Part shown: piece by piece, positions 1 through 5,306 of the stretch
Layout of the letters: each line of letters starts with the position of its first letter
How positions within the stretch are numbered: position 1 is the first letter of the stretch
Assembly: GCA_938091475.1 (NCBI GenBank)
Contig: CALLJI010000076.1
Coordinates: forward strand, 1 to 10,333
Reading direction: 5' to 3'
Length of the DNA: 10,333 nt
Source: an uncultured Caldimicrobium sp.
GTDB taxonomy: Bacteria > Desulfobacterota > Thermodesulfobacteria > Thermodesulfobacteriales > Thermodesulfobacteriaceae
Notes under the pieces: generated by a model
What the model saw: only the letters and a program-made list of their open reading frames with translations
The model's database searches: none
What the model was told of the DNA's origin: nothing
Translations under genes and position numbers: made by a program

Positions 1-683
1 TCCACAGCCTTATTAAAAGCTGGATCTTCAGCCTTCCTAAGAAAGGAAACCCTTATGATTTCACCTGCTGGATTAACCTCAATCTCAACTAAGGCAGATA
101 AATGCGCTTTGTTTTTTAAATAAATAGGCACCTCAAAATGGGTCTGGAGTTTTCTTTTCACAAGCAAGAGAAACTCCTCGGAGAGTTTCATTTGAGGCTG
201 GGAGGTAGGAAGCTCCTTAAGTTCCCCTTGGGTCTTCTCCAAATTTTGTCCTTGATGAGAAGCTTCTTCCCCTTTGAATCCTTGCTCTTTTTGCAAGGAA
301 CTTAGACGAGATTTTAAAAAATTTTCCTCTTCAAGCGCTTTTTCTTCTTTTTGTGCTTTTTTTTGTAAGGCTAAAAGCCTCTCCTTTAAGAGATTTTCCT
401 CTCTTAAAGGTTCCTTAGAGACGATGACTTTTTCTTTGGGGGTAGAAGATTCTTTTTTAAGTTTTTCCTCGGGTAAACTCACCTTAGGTGAGGGGGGAAT
501 AGAAGGGGGTGCTTGAGGCAGATCGGTTGGTGAACTTGGCACCTCAAGGCGTGGGGTTTCAAGCAAAGTAATTTTAATCTCTTCTTTTTTTTTGACAGAA
601 AAGCTAAGCCCTGTAACAAGAAGAGTCAAAAAGAGTAGATTGAAAAGAAGGGACAGGCTCAGAGAGAGAAGATTTAGGGTCAT
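1..683 (-). CDS. TolA/TonB-like envelope-spanning protein (3' end outside window)
   Basis: The ATG is at 683 and 227 complete codons are visible before the window edge, so the C-terminus is missing. In order: an N-terminal hydrophobic segment (about residues 4-29) that should anchor it in the inner membrane; a Pro/Ser-rich stretch (about 43-68); a charged, probably coiled-coil region (about 70-135); and a C-terminal domain from about 168 with the TonB/TolA pattern (VPIYL, VEIEVNPAGEI, DPAFNKAV). The coiled-coil part contains two similar 15-residue blocks at 95-109 and 119-133. The ATG overlaps the tolR stop (ATGA), so translation is coupled. Next to a TolR/ExbD gene, the likely role is to transmit proton-motive-force energy across the periplasm, as TolA or TonB does. 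Which of the two cannot be decided without the missing end and the downstream genes (tolB and pal would favour TolA). Confidence 0.8.
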   Translation of the reverse strand, partial: MTLNLLSLSLSLLFNLLFLTLLVTGLSFSVKKKEEIKITLLETPRLEVPSSPTDLPQAPPSIPPSPKVSLPEEKLKKESSTPKEKVIVSKEPLREENLLKERLLALQKKAQKEEKALEEENFLKSRLSSLQKEQGFKGEEASHQGQNLEKTQGELKELPTSQPQMKLSEEFLLLVKRKLQTHFEVPIYLKNKAHLSALVEIEVNPAGEIIRVSFLRKAEDPAFNKAV

Positions 684-1078
684 TTTTCTGGAAGAGTCAA
701 CAATCCAATCTGGGTAAAACCAGCCCTCTTTACCTCCGCCAATACCTTTGCTACCACCTCATATACCACTCTTCTATCTGCTTCAACTTGCACTTCCTGA
801 AGGAGTTGGTGTTTCTTTGCTTCTTCCAGCCATCTTCCGAGTGCTTCTAAGGTGATCCTTTCACCTGCTACCTTGATTTCACCACTTTCTGTGATGGTTA
901 TCCGTAAGGGCTCTCTTTCCCTTTGGGAGAGACCTGTATCCTTGGTTTTAGGTAAATCTACCTCAAGCCCCGTTGTCATAAGAGGGGCGGTAATCATAAA
1001 GATGATGAGAATAACCAGCACGATATCTACAAGGGGTATCACATTAATCTCATCTTGTAATCCTCTCCCAAGTTTCAT
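680..1078 (-). CDS. tolR: TolR/ExbD family proton-channel subunit
   Basis: The protein has 132 residues, close to the usual ExbD/TolR length. It has a short cytoplasmic N-terminus with the family motif INVIPLVDIVLVILIIFM (residues 11-28), in which Asp18 is the membrane aspartate that carries protons in this family. One transmembrane helix (about 14-33) is followed by a periplasmic domain with typical ending elements (VQVEADRRVVYEVVAKVLAEVKRAGF, then IGLLTLP). With a TolQ/ExbB partner it would form the motor that energises the neighbouring TolA/TonB-like protein. Start: ATG at 1078 with an AAGGAGAGGG-type ribosome site upstream. The gene lies 28 nt after the YkgJ-type gene and overlaps the next gene by 4 nt. 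No tolQ/exbB lies upstream, which is unusual. The choice between TolR and ExbD is not certain. Confidence 0.88.
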   Translation of the reverse strand: MKLGRGLQDEINVIPLVDIVLVILIIFMITAPLMTTGLEVDLPKTKDTGLSQREREPLRITITESGEIKVAGERITLEALGRWLEEAKKHQLLQEVQVEADRRVVYEVVAKVLAEVKRAGFTQIGLLTLPEK

Positions 1079-1106
1079 AGATTTTTCACCCTCTCCTTCC
1101 CAAAGG

Positions 1107-1844
1107 TTACAAAAAGTATTCTTCTCTTAAAATTTCATCTCGTATAACCTTGAGAGCTTTCTCTAAAAGTTCCTCCTCAGAGAGGGCAAGGTCTTCTTGG
1201 CTAAGGGTAAAGAGCTTTTCATTCTCTAAATAATTTCTTAGGCCTTCCAAATCATAGGCTAAGAGGTAGATAGTTTCTAAGAGATCACCGGTTAGAGGTG
1301 TGTGGGAAAACTTTTGTCTTTTTATCACTACTTCTCCCCAAAGATCGTTAAAATAGTGATAGGGAATTAGCCCCTGTTCTTCTAAAAAATCTTTTACTTT
1401 GATAGGATAATTTTCATAATGACCTTTGCAATGGGTTTCTCTTATGATTTTATAAAGCTCTATTTTTTCTCCTTTTTCATTTTCTGCAAAATAACGAGCT
1501 AAAGGATAAATTCTGCAGGGCGAGGGACGATCAGGATAAATCTTACATCCCTCTTCTTTGTCCAGAAAGGGACAACTATAATCGTAGGGGTTCATATTAA
1601 TAGAGATGACAGGGAGTTGGGTAACTTCTCCAATGTATAGTTCTCCATATTTTTCGATAAAGGCTTCTGTAGAGAGATTTAAAGCCCTTTTAATCCTTAG
1701 GAGATCATAAGGAGAAAGAATAAGTTTTACATCATAGCAACATCTATTGAAACATACAATGCCTTTATAACATTTAAAAGTAAAGGTATCCTCAAGGGTA
1801 AGATCCTTGGGGTCAAAAACAATATTATAATGGGGTATGTGCAT
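1107..1844 (-). CDS. YkgJ-type cysteine-cluster protein (putative metal-binding)
   Basis: The protein has 245 residues and no signal peptide or membrane segment, so it is probably cytoplasmic. It carries the YkgJ-family cysteine pattern: Cys25, Cys31, Cys35 and Cys36 (CFNRCC), then CPFL (Cys91), GC (Cys100), the hallmark YPDRPSPCRIYPL (Cys110), and CKGH (Cys139). The family is annotated as zinc- or iron-chelating, with proposed Fe-S cluster binding; the exact function is unknown. The ATG shares one base with the stop of the FBP aldolase/phosphatase gene (TAATG), so the two are co-translated. The 100-residue C-terminal part is rich in acidic residues and leucine and shows no motif I recognise. 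Family assignment is confident, but the biochemical role is open. Confidence 0.82.
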   Translation of the reverse strand: MHIPHYNIVFDPKDLTLEDTFTFKCYKGIVCFNRCCYDVKLILSPYDLLRIKRALNLSTEAFIEKYGELYIGEVTQLPVISINMNPYDYSCPFLDKEEGCKIYPDRPSPCRIYPLARYFAENEKGEKIELYKIIRETHCKGHYENYPIKVKDFLEEQGLIPYHYFNDLWGEVVIKRQKFSHTPLTGDLLETIYLLAYDLEGLRNYLENEKLFTLSQEDLALSEEELLEKALKVIRDEILREEYFL

Positions 1845-2983
1845 TATTCGGCTACTTCTCCTTCTGTAGAGAAACTTGGTTTGCCTTTGTCCACCAACTT
1901 AAATCTGTCCTTTAACTTTTCAAGCACTTTGGGTAAGGTGGTATATTCCATTTCTTCAGGGGGAAGCCTGTGAGGTTCAAAGATACCTTGTCTCCGGAGA
2001 TAATTTGCCATATGGCTTGCTTCCAGCCGTGCTTGATCAAAGGCTGGATCATCAAAGAGATCTACAGGCCCAAGGAGATGTCCCTCACAGATTTGATAGC
2101 CTGCTGCAATTACCCTGGGAGGGCCATCAAAGCGAGTGGGTTTAGCTTGAGCAAAGGAAACTGGCATAAGAGGACCGGTATGAGACCCCCTCATCCAACC
2201 CTCTACAAACCAAGGCCTTGCAAAGGGCTCAAGAGCCTCTCCAACTGCCGGAAATCCGCTCTGACACCTCACAATTAATACTGGATCATCCTTTCCTACA
2301 TATCTCCCAGCAGTGAGGGAAAGCTTTTGAGTAGAAGCTGAAGCCCCTATCTCTCCATCTTTTTTTCTATAAACAGCCCTCACACAATATCTACTGGTAG
2401 CTCCAATGAAGACCAAGAGATCATAGAGCTCCTCAGGGGTATTAAGTTTGATACTCATTCCACTATAAACATCTAAGACTTCAAAAATAAATCCCTCGTG
2501 CATAGAAGGATCAATCACTAAGCCAGCGGTATTCATAGGATCTGCAAACATCTCATAGAGAGGTAAATTCCAGGCACTGGGAGAGGTTTTATCGGCAAAA
2601 TAGACAATCACAGGTTCACTTTTCCTCTCCTCAAATTCCATCTCAGCCACCCCTGGTCCCATCCCTTTCACATTTCCAGAAAAGGCATCCGTTAATAAGT
2701 CCTGACCCGCACCATACATCTTGAGTTTTTTTGCTACCTCTGTTCCTTCCTTAAAGGCTTTCCAAGCTACCTCGTGGACCTCACTTGAATCAACCCCTTT
2801 AGTGTGAGTCATAACTAAAGCTATATCATCTCCACAGGTCAGCAATGAGACATCTTTAATAATGCCCTTATCCTTTGCCTCAAGACCCACCTCTTTCACC
2901 CTGTTTAAGACCTCAGGGTGAACCGAGGAATGCCCCACATAACCTCCAATATCAGCCTTGATAACGGTGAGTGTAATCTTCAT
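1844..2983 (-). CDS. fbp: Bifunctional fructose-1,6-bisphosphate aldolase/phosphatase (archaeal type)
   Basis: The 379-residue protein matches the bifunctional FBP aldolase/phosphatase in length and sequence from end to end. It would condense dihydroxyacetone phosphate and glyceraldehyde-3-phosphate to FBP and then dephosphorylate it to fructose-6-phosphate, making gluconeogenesis irreversible in the cytoplasm. Visible key residues are Asp11 and His18 (ADIGGYVGHSSVHP), Asp52-Asp53 (CGDD), Asp131-Lys132 (FADKTSPSAWN), and Tyr228-Lys231 (GRYVGKDDP). These correspond to the metal ligands and the Schiff-base lysine/tyrosine pair of the Sulfolobus enzyme, offset by one residue in the C-terminal half. 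The start is fixed by a perfect ribosome site, AAAGGAGGT, 4 nt before the ATG. It is the first gene of the minus-strand unit, followed by ykgJ-like, tolR and tolA-like genes. The enzyme is typical of archaea and deep-branching, often autotrophic and thermophilic bacteria. Confidence 0.96.
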   Translation of the reverse strand: MKITLTVIKADIGGYVGHSSVHPEVLNRVKEVGLEAKDKGIIKDVSLLTCGDDIALVMTHTKGVDSSEVHEVAWKAFKEGTEVAKKLKMYGAGQDLLTDAFSGNVKGMGPGVAEMEFEERKSEPVIVYFADKTSPSAWNLPLYEMFADPMNTAGLVIDPSMHEGFIFEVLDVYSGMSIKLNTPEELYDLLVFIGATSRYCVRAVYRKKDGEIGASASTQKLSLTAGRYVGKDDPVLIVRCQSGFPAVGEALEPFARPWFVEGWMRGSHTGPLMPVSFAQAKPTRFDGPPRVIAAGYQICEGHLLGPVDLFDDPAFDQARLEASHMANYLRRQGIFEPHRLPPEEMEYTTLPKVLEKLKDRFKLVDKGKPSFSTEGEVAE

Positions 2984-2987
2984 ATTG

Positions 2988-2996
2988 ACCTCCTTT
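2988..2996 (-). promoter_or_regulatory. Strong Shine-Dalgarno site of the FBP aldolase/phosphatase gene
   Basis: On the minus strand the sequence AAAGGAGGT lies 4 nt before the ATG at 2983. It is a near-complete anti-16S match and decides the start. Confidence 0.85.
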
Positions 2997-3038
2997 AATT
3001 AAGGATTTTTAGTCCATTTCCGAATTAAATAAAAAAGT

Positions 3039-3053
3039 TATAATTGTATTATA
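3039..3053. promoter_or_regulatory. Face-to-face divergent -10 boxes (TATAAT-TGT-ATTATA)
   Basis: TATAAT at 3039-3044 reads as a consensus -10 for the plus strand. The complement of 3048-3053 is also TATAAT, for the minus strand, and only 3 nt separate them. The minus box has a 4/6 match to a -35 element (TTTACT, complement of 3070-3075, spacer 16); the plus box has only a weak -35. The two RNA polymerase footprints would overlap, so initiation in the two directions should be mutually exclusive. The plus start site would fall near 3051 and the minus one near 3041. AT-richness makes chance -10 matches common, so this is tentative. Confidence 0.5.
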
Positions 3054-3079
3054 GCATAAAGCATTTTAAAGTAAACTTG

Positions 3080-3385
3080 ATGATGAAAGAAGAAAGTGAA
3101 GAAAAAATAGCGGTTGCCCTAAAGTACGAGTCAAAAAAGGGTGCTCCTGAGGTTGTTGCCAAGGGTAAAGGATCTCTGGCTGAGCTTATTCTCAAAATAG
3201 CCAAGGAAAATAACATCCCTATCAAAGAGGATTCAGCCTTGGTTAAGGAACTCTATACATTAGAACTAAATAAACCTATTCCTCCAGAGTTATACCAAGC
3301 GGTGGCTATAGTTTTAGCCTGGGCCTATAGAGTGAATGAAAAATTGAGGGAAAAGGTTCTTAAGGAATTGAAGGAGAAAAGTTAG
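3080..3385 (+). CDS. Stand-alone FlhB C-terminal-domain protein (EscU/YscU/FlhB-related)
   Basis: A small cytoplasmic protein of about 101 residues aligns with the C-terminal cytoplasmic domain of the flagellar/type III export switch protein FlhB. Matching elements are AVALKYESKKGAPEVVAKG, LAELILKIAKENNIPIKED, LVKELYTLELNKPIPPELYQAVA and AWAYRVNEK. It lacks the four-helix membrane domain and the NPTH self-cleavage motif, as expected for the free-standing FlhB paralogues (FhlP/YlqH type) found in many flagellated bacteria, which can replace part of FlhB function in some of them. I start it at the ATG at 3080, or at 3083 directly after it. A frame extension to a TTG at 3044 overlaps the promoter and looks unlikely. 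There is no clear ribosome site. The gene ends 2 nt before ispF. It lies about 4.5 kb from the flagellar block. Confidence 0.82.
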   Translation: MMKEESEEKIAVALKYESKKGAPEVVAKGKGSLAELILKIAKENNIPIKEDSALVKELYTLELNKPIPPELYQAVAIVLAWAYRVNEKLREKVLKELKEKS

Positions 3386-3387
3386 AT

Positions 3388-3879
3388 ATGCTAAGGGAGG
3401 CTGGATTTTCCTTTGGCTTTTCTGTTGATATTCATCCTTTAGTAGAGGGGAGAAAATTATGGATTGGCGGAATGGAGATTCCATCCCCAAGAGGAGCCTT
3501 AGGGCACTCCGATGGAGATGCCCTTTTACATGCCCTAACGGATGCCCTTCTCTCTGCCGGAGGCTTCCCTGATATAGGCTCTCTTTTCCCTGATAGCGAC
3601 CCTACTTATAAAGACAAAGAAAGCACCTTTTTTCTAAAAAAGGCTATGGAACTAATTAAAGAGAAAGGATTTAGAGTTTATCAAGTTGATCTCACCCTTA
3701 TCCTTGATACCCCTAAAATAGCTCCCTATTATCCTAAGATAAAGGAAATTCTTTCTTCAATTCTTGAAGTTTCCCCTGTTCAAATTGGCTTAAAAGCAAG
3801 AACTTCAGAGGGAGTTTTATTTCCCCCAACTCATCCAGCCATTATGGCTTATGCCTTTGTAGTTCTAAAGCTCGCTTAA
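3388..3879 (+). CDS. ispF: 2-C-methyl-D-erythritol 2,4-cyclodiphosphate synthase
   Basis: This 163-residue protein has the usual IspF length. It would cyclise CDP-methylerythritol-2-phosphate, releasing CMP, in the non-mevalonate isoprenoid pathway; the family works as a trimer. Visible motifs are the zinc ligands Asp14 and His16 (VDIHP) and His48 (LLHALTDALL), LGHSDGD (38-44), DIGSLFPDSDPTYKDKES, the NTP-facing segment LILDTPKIAPY, and KARTSEGVLF in place of the usual KATTTE-G-F. The N-terminus runs a few residues further before the Asp-x-His motif than in E. coli. Start: ATG at 3388, with GAAGGAG inside the preceding gene and a stop just 2 nt upstream, so it is co-transcribed with the FlhB-like gene. 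No ispD is visible next to it. No rho-independent terminator follows; the palindrome block begins about 15 nt downstream. Confidence 0.96.
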   Translation: MLREAGFSFGFSVDIHPLVEGRKLWIGGMEIPSPRGALGHSDGDALLHALTDALLSAGGFPDIGSLFPDSDPTYKDKESTFFLKKAMELIKEKGFRVYQVDLTLILDTPKIAPYYPKIKEILSSILEVSPVQIGLKARTSEGVLFPPTHPAIMAYAFVVLKLA

Positions 3880-3894
3880 AGAAAAGAATAATGT

Positions 3895-3908
3895 GGCGTG
3901 CCGTGCCC
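3895..3908 (+). repeat. Decayed REP-like half unit
   Basis: GGCGTGCCGTGCCC resembles the right half of the unit at 4030-4053 (GGCACGCCGTGCCC). The GTAG head is absent. Immediately downstream, GGGT-TT-ACCC (3914-3923) forms a minimal hairpin that may be another remnant. Confidence 0.5.
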
Positions 3909-3923
3909 AAAAGGGGTTTACCC

Positions 3924-3947
3924 GTAGAGGCAATTCACGAATTGCCC
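3924..3947 (+). repeat. REP-like palindromic unit 1
   Basis: The head is GTAGAGGC. The stem GGCAATTC / GAATTGCC is a perfect 8-bp inverted repeat around AC. Confidence 0.85.
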
Positions 3948-3956
3948 CCAAAAAAT

Positions 3957-3981
3957 GTAGGGGCAGGGCTTGCCCCTGCCC
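3957..3981 (+). repeat. REP-like palindromic unit 2
   Basis: The head is GTAGGGGC. The stem GGGCAGGGC / GCCCCTGCCC pairs around TT with one bulged C. Confidence 0.85.
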
Positions 3982-3997
3982 AAAAGAGATTTGGGTC

Positions 3998-4021
3998 GTA
4001 GGGGCGGTTCACGAACCGCCC
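3998..4021 (+). repeat. REP-like palindromic unit 3
   Basis: The head is GTAGGGGC. The stem GGGCGGTTC / GAACCGCCC is a perfect 9-bp inverted repeat around AC. Confidence 0.88.
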
Positions 4022-4029
4022 AAGATTTT

Positions 4030-4053
4030 GTAGGGGCACGGCACGCCGTGCCC
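4030..4053 (+). repeat. REP-like palindromic unit 4
   Basis: The head is GTAGGGGC. The stem GGGCACGGC / GCCGTGCCC is a perfect 9-bp inverted repeat around AC. It is the last right-pointing unit; CCCAA-AA-TTGGG (4051-4062) joins it to the first left-pointing one. Confidence 0.88.
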
Positions 4054-4059
4054 AAAATT

Positions 4060-4084
4060 GGGCAGCCGCAAGGGCTGCCCCTAC
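4060..4084 (-). repeat. REP-like palindromic unit 5 (inverted)
   Basis: On the plus strand it ends in GCCCCTAC, the complement of the GTAGGGGC head. The stem GGGCAGCC / GGCTGCCC (8 bp) encloses GCAAG. Confidence 0.88.
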
Positions 4085-4089
4085 ATTCA

Positions 4090-4114
4090 GGGCAACTGCA
4101 AGGGTTACCCCTAC
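4090..4114 (-). repeat. REP-like palindromic unit 6 (inverted)
   Basis: It ends in ACCCCTAC. The arms GGGCAACT and GGTTACCC pair with one mismatch and one G-T wobble. The GCAAG loop is shared with unit 5. Confidence 0.8.
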
Positions 4115-4128
4115 AATTTTTCAATTTT

Positions 4129-4152
4129 GGGCAAATCGTGATTTGCCCCTAC
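4129..4152 (-). repeat. REP-like palindromic unit 7 (inverted)
   Basis: It ends in GCCCCTAC. The stem GGGCAAATC / GATTTGCCC is a perfect 9-bp inverted repeat around GT, which reads AC in the GTAG orientation as in units 1, 3 and 4. Confidence 0.88.
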
Positions 4153-4167
4153 CGTTATTTGAATTTT

Positions 4168-4187
4168 GGGCACAGCGAGCCGTGACC
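4168..4187 (-). repeat. Decayed REP-like unit (inverted)
   Basis: GGGCACAGC and GCCGTGACC face each other around GA with two mismatches. The CTAC end is lost. Confidence 0.5.
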
Positions 4188-4194
4188 ATAATCT

Positions 4195-4218
4195 GGCACC
4201 CTCAAAGGTTGCTCCTAC
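4195..4218 (-). repeat. Decayed REP-like unit (inverted)
   Basis: It starts GGCACC and ends GGTTGCTCCTAC, a degenerate copy of the left-pointing form with the CTAC end kept. Confidence 0.5.
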
Positions 4219-4254
4219 CCACTCCTTTTGCAGTAACAGTATTTTTACCAAGAC

Positions 4255-4282
4255 TTTACTTTGTCCTCTTTGAGTTTATAAT
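4255..4282 (+). promoter_or_regulatory. Promoter of the HAD/rhomboid/protease/ogt unit, probably giving a leaderless mRNA
   Basis: A -35-like TTTACT (4255-4260, 4 of 6 matches) is followed after 16 nt by a consensus -10, TATAAT (4277-4282). The expected start, about 7 nt after the -10, coincides with the ATG at 4290, and no ribosome site precedes that ATG. This is inferred from spacing only. Confidence 0.5.
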
Positions 4283-4289
4283 AAATGCA

Positions 4290-5306
4290 ATGCCCTTTAT
4301 AGCCTTTGATTGCGAAGGTCCTTTAACTCTTAATGATAATGCTTTTGAGTTTTCAGCTTATCTAATTCCAAAGGGTGATTATTTTTTCACTCAAATTTCT
4401 CGCTTTGATGATTTTTTGGCAGACATAAAAAAACTTCCTGGATATAAAGCAGGAGATACATTAAAACTAATTTTGCCTTTCCTGAAACTTTTTGGTGCCA
4501 CGAATAAACTTTTGGAGGAATTTTCAGAGAAAACTTTAATTTTACTACCTGAGGTTGAAAGGGTTTTACCCTACATATCCAATCTAATTCCTACCTTCAT
4601 CATAAGTACCAGTTATAAACCCTATCTTGAGGCCTTAGCTAAAAGGCTCCATTTTCCAAGGGAGAATATTTTTTGTACTGAAGTAGATTTGGATAAAGTA
4701 AAATTAAGCCCTGAAGAAAAAAAAATATTAGAAAAGCTTTATTTAGAAATCATCCATTATCATTTAATAGAATTGCCCAAGACTGCTCAAACTCCTGAAG
4801 ACTTGCCTGAATCCTTGAGGAATATATTAAAGCGTTTTGAGGAAATCTTTTTTGATATTCTCTGGAACTTGGAAGTGGGTATCTTTTTAAGAGAGGTTAA
4901 TCCAATTGGCGGTGAAGAGAAAGCCAAGGCATGTCAAACTATCTCAGAAGGGCTTGGTATATCCCTCAGTGAGGGCGTCTATTGTGGTGATAGTATCACT
5001 GATGTTCAAGCCTTTCAGCTTATATCTTCGAAGGGTGGAATAAGTCTTTCCTTTAATGGAAACAGATATGCCCTTAGAGCTTCCGAATATTATGCACTCT
5101 CTTCCACAGCCAAATTTTTTGAAAAATTTGTCTTAGCCTATCTAAAAGAGTCTAAAGAACGCTTAAAATATTTTTCTATAAAGGGAGAGGGAGAATTTGA
5201 ATTTGGGCCTGTTCCCAGAGAAGAAGAAGCCTTCTGGAAACTGGTAGAGAAAAGTGAAGCCTTTAGAAAAAAAATAAGGGGAGAATTAGTAGGAGCCCTT
5301 GGATGA
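4290..5306 (+). CDS. HAD-superfamily hydrolase of unknown substrate
   Basis: With the ATG at 4290 the protein has 338 residues and begins directly at HAD motif I (MPFIAFDCEGPLTLND; Asp7 would be the nucleophile). The position two residues on, normally Asp, is Glu9. Motif II is probably Ser106/Thr107 (FIISTSYKPY), motif III probably Lys211 or Lys213 (GGEEKAKA), and motif IV is GDSITD (233-238), a classic metal-binding loop. Between motifs II and III lies a long helical insertion (about 135-200), presumably a cap. This points to a cytoplasmic phosphatase or phosphotransferase. The sequence resembles poorly characterised archaeal-type HAD proteins (the group that includes annotated EhaR), but that is from memory and not certain. 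The frame is open back to 4143, but that part is translated repeat DNA. The stop overlaps the rhomboid ATG by 4 nt. Confidence 0.8.
   Translation: MPFIAFDCEGPLTLNDNAFEFSAYLIPKGDYFFTQISRFDDFLADIKKLPGYKAGDTLKLILPFLKLFGATNKLLEEFSEKTLILLPEVERVLPYISNLIPTFIISTSYKPYLEALAKRLHFPRENIFCTEVDLDKVKLSPEEKKILEKLYLEIIHYHLIELPKTAQTPEDLPESLRNILKRFEEIFFDILWNLEVGIFLREVNPIGGEEKAKACQTISEGLGISLSEGVYCGDSITDVQAFQLISSKGGISLSFNGNRYALRASEYYALSSTAKFFEKFVLAYLKESKERLKYFSIKGEGEFEFGPVPREEEAFWKLVEKSEAFRKKIRGELVGALG

Larger units (their letters stand above)
3880..4289. repeat. Non-coding interval with clustered GTAG-headed REP-like palindromes
   Basis: This 410-nt gap holds no credible gene. From about 3895 to 4218 it is filled with 24-25 nt palindromic units with the plan GTAGGGGC, a variable 4-5 nt arm, a 2-5 nt loop, the complementary arm, then GCCC. 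Four clear units point right (3924, 3957, 3998, 4030). Three clear units (4060, 4090, 4129) and two decayed ones (4168, 4195) point left, and there is a half unit at 3895. AT-rich linkers of 6-16 nt (for example CAAAATTG) separate them. A GTAG tetranucleotide before an imperfect palindrome is the architecture of REP elements, which are mobilised by RAYT (TnpA-REP) enzymes. The local G+C content is clearly higher than in the flanking genes. From 4219 to 4289 only the HAD-gene promoter is seen. Confidence 0.85.

Noticed and set aside
274..516. Plus-strand frame opposite the TolA-like gene
   Set aside because: It is a Ser/Phe/Lys-rich shadow of the coiled-coil coding region; the minus-strand frame has the TonB/TolA domain.
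852..1130. Plus-strand frame opposite tolR
   Set aside because: The minus strand encodes a clear ExbD/TolR protein; the plus peptide shows no motif.
1970..2278. Plus-strand frame opposite the FBP aldolase/phosphatase gene
   Set aside because: It is fully covered by a well-supported conserved enzyme on the other strand.
3044..3079. TTG start giving the FlhB-like protein 12 extra residues
   Set aside because: The codon is part of the TATAAT/ATTATA promoter element, and the family homology begins after the ATG at 3080.
3924..4152. Series of rho-independent terminators after ispF
   Set aside because: The hairpins are strong but are not followed by proper T-runs on the relevant strand. They may still slow transcription.
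3918..4185. Open frames on both strands through the palindrome block
   Set aside because: Their peptides are translations of the GTAGGGGC repeats (Pro/Gly/Cys-rich, repetitive) with no ribosome site and no family resemblance.
3895..4218. CRISPR array
   Set aside because: The units are not identical, face both ways, have linkers of only 6-16 nt, and there are no cas genes nearby.
4143..4289. N-terminal extension of the HAD protein by 49 codons
   Set aside because: It begins inside repeat unit 7 and crosses decayed repeats and the promoter. HAD motif I starts right after the ATG at 4290.
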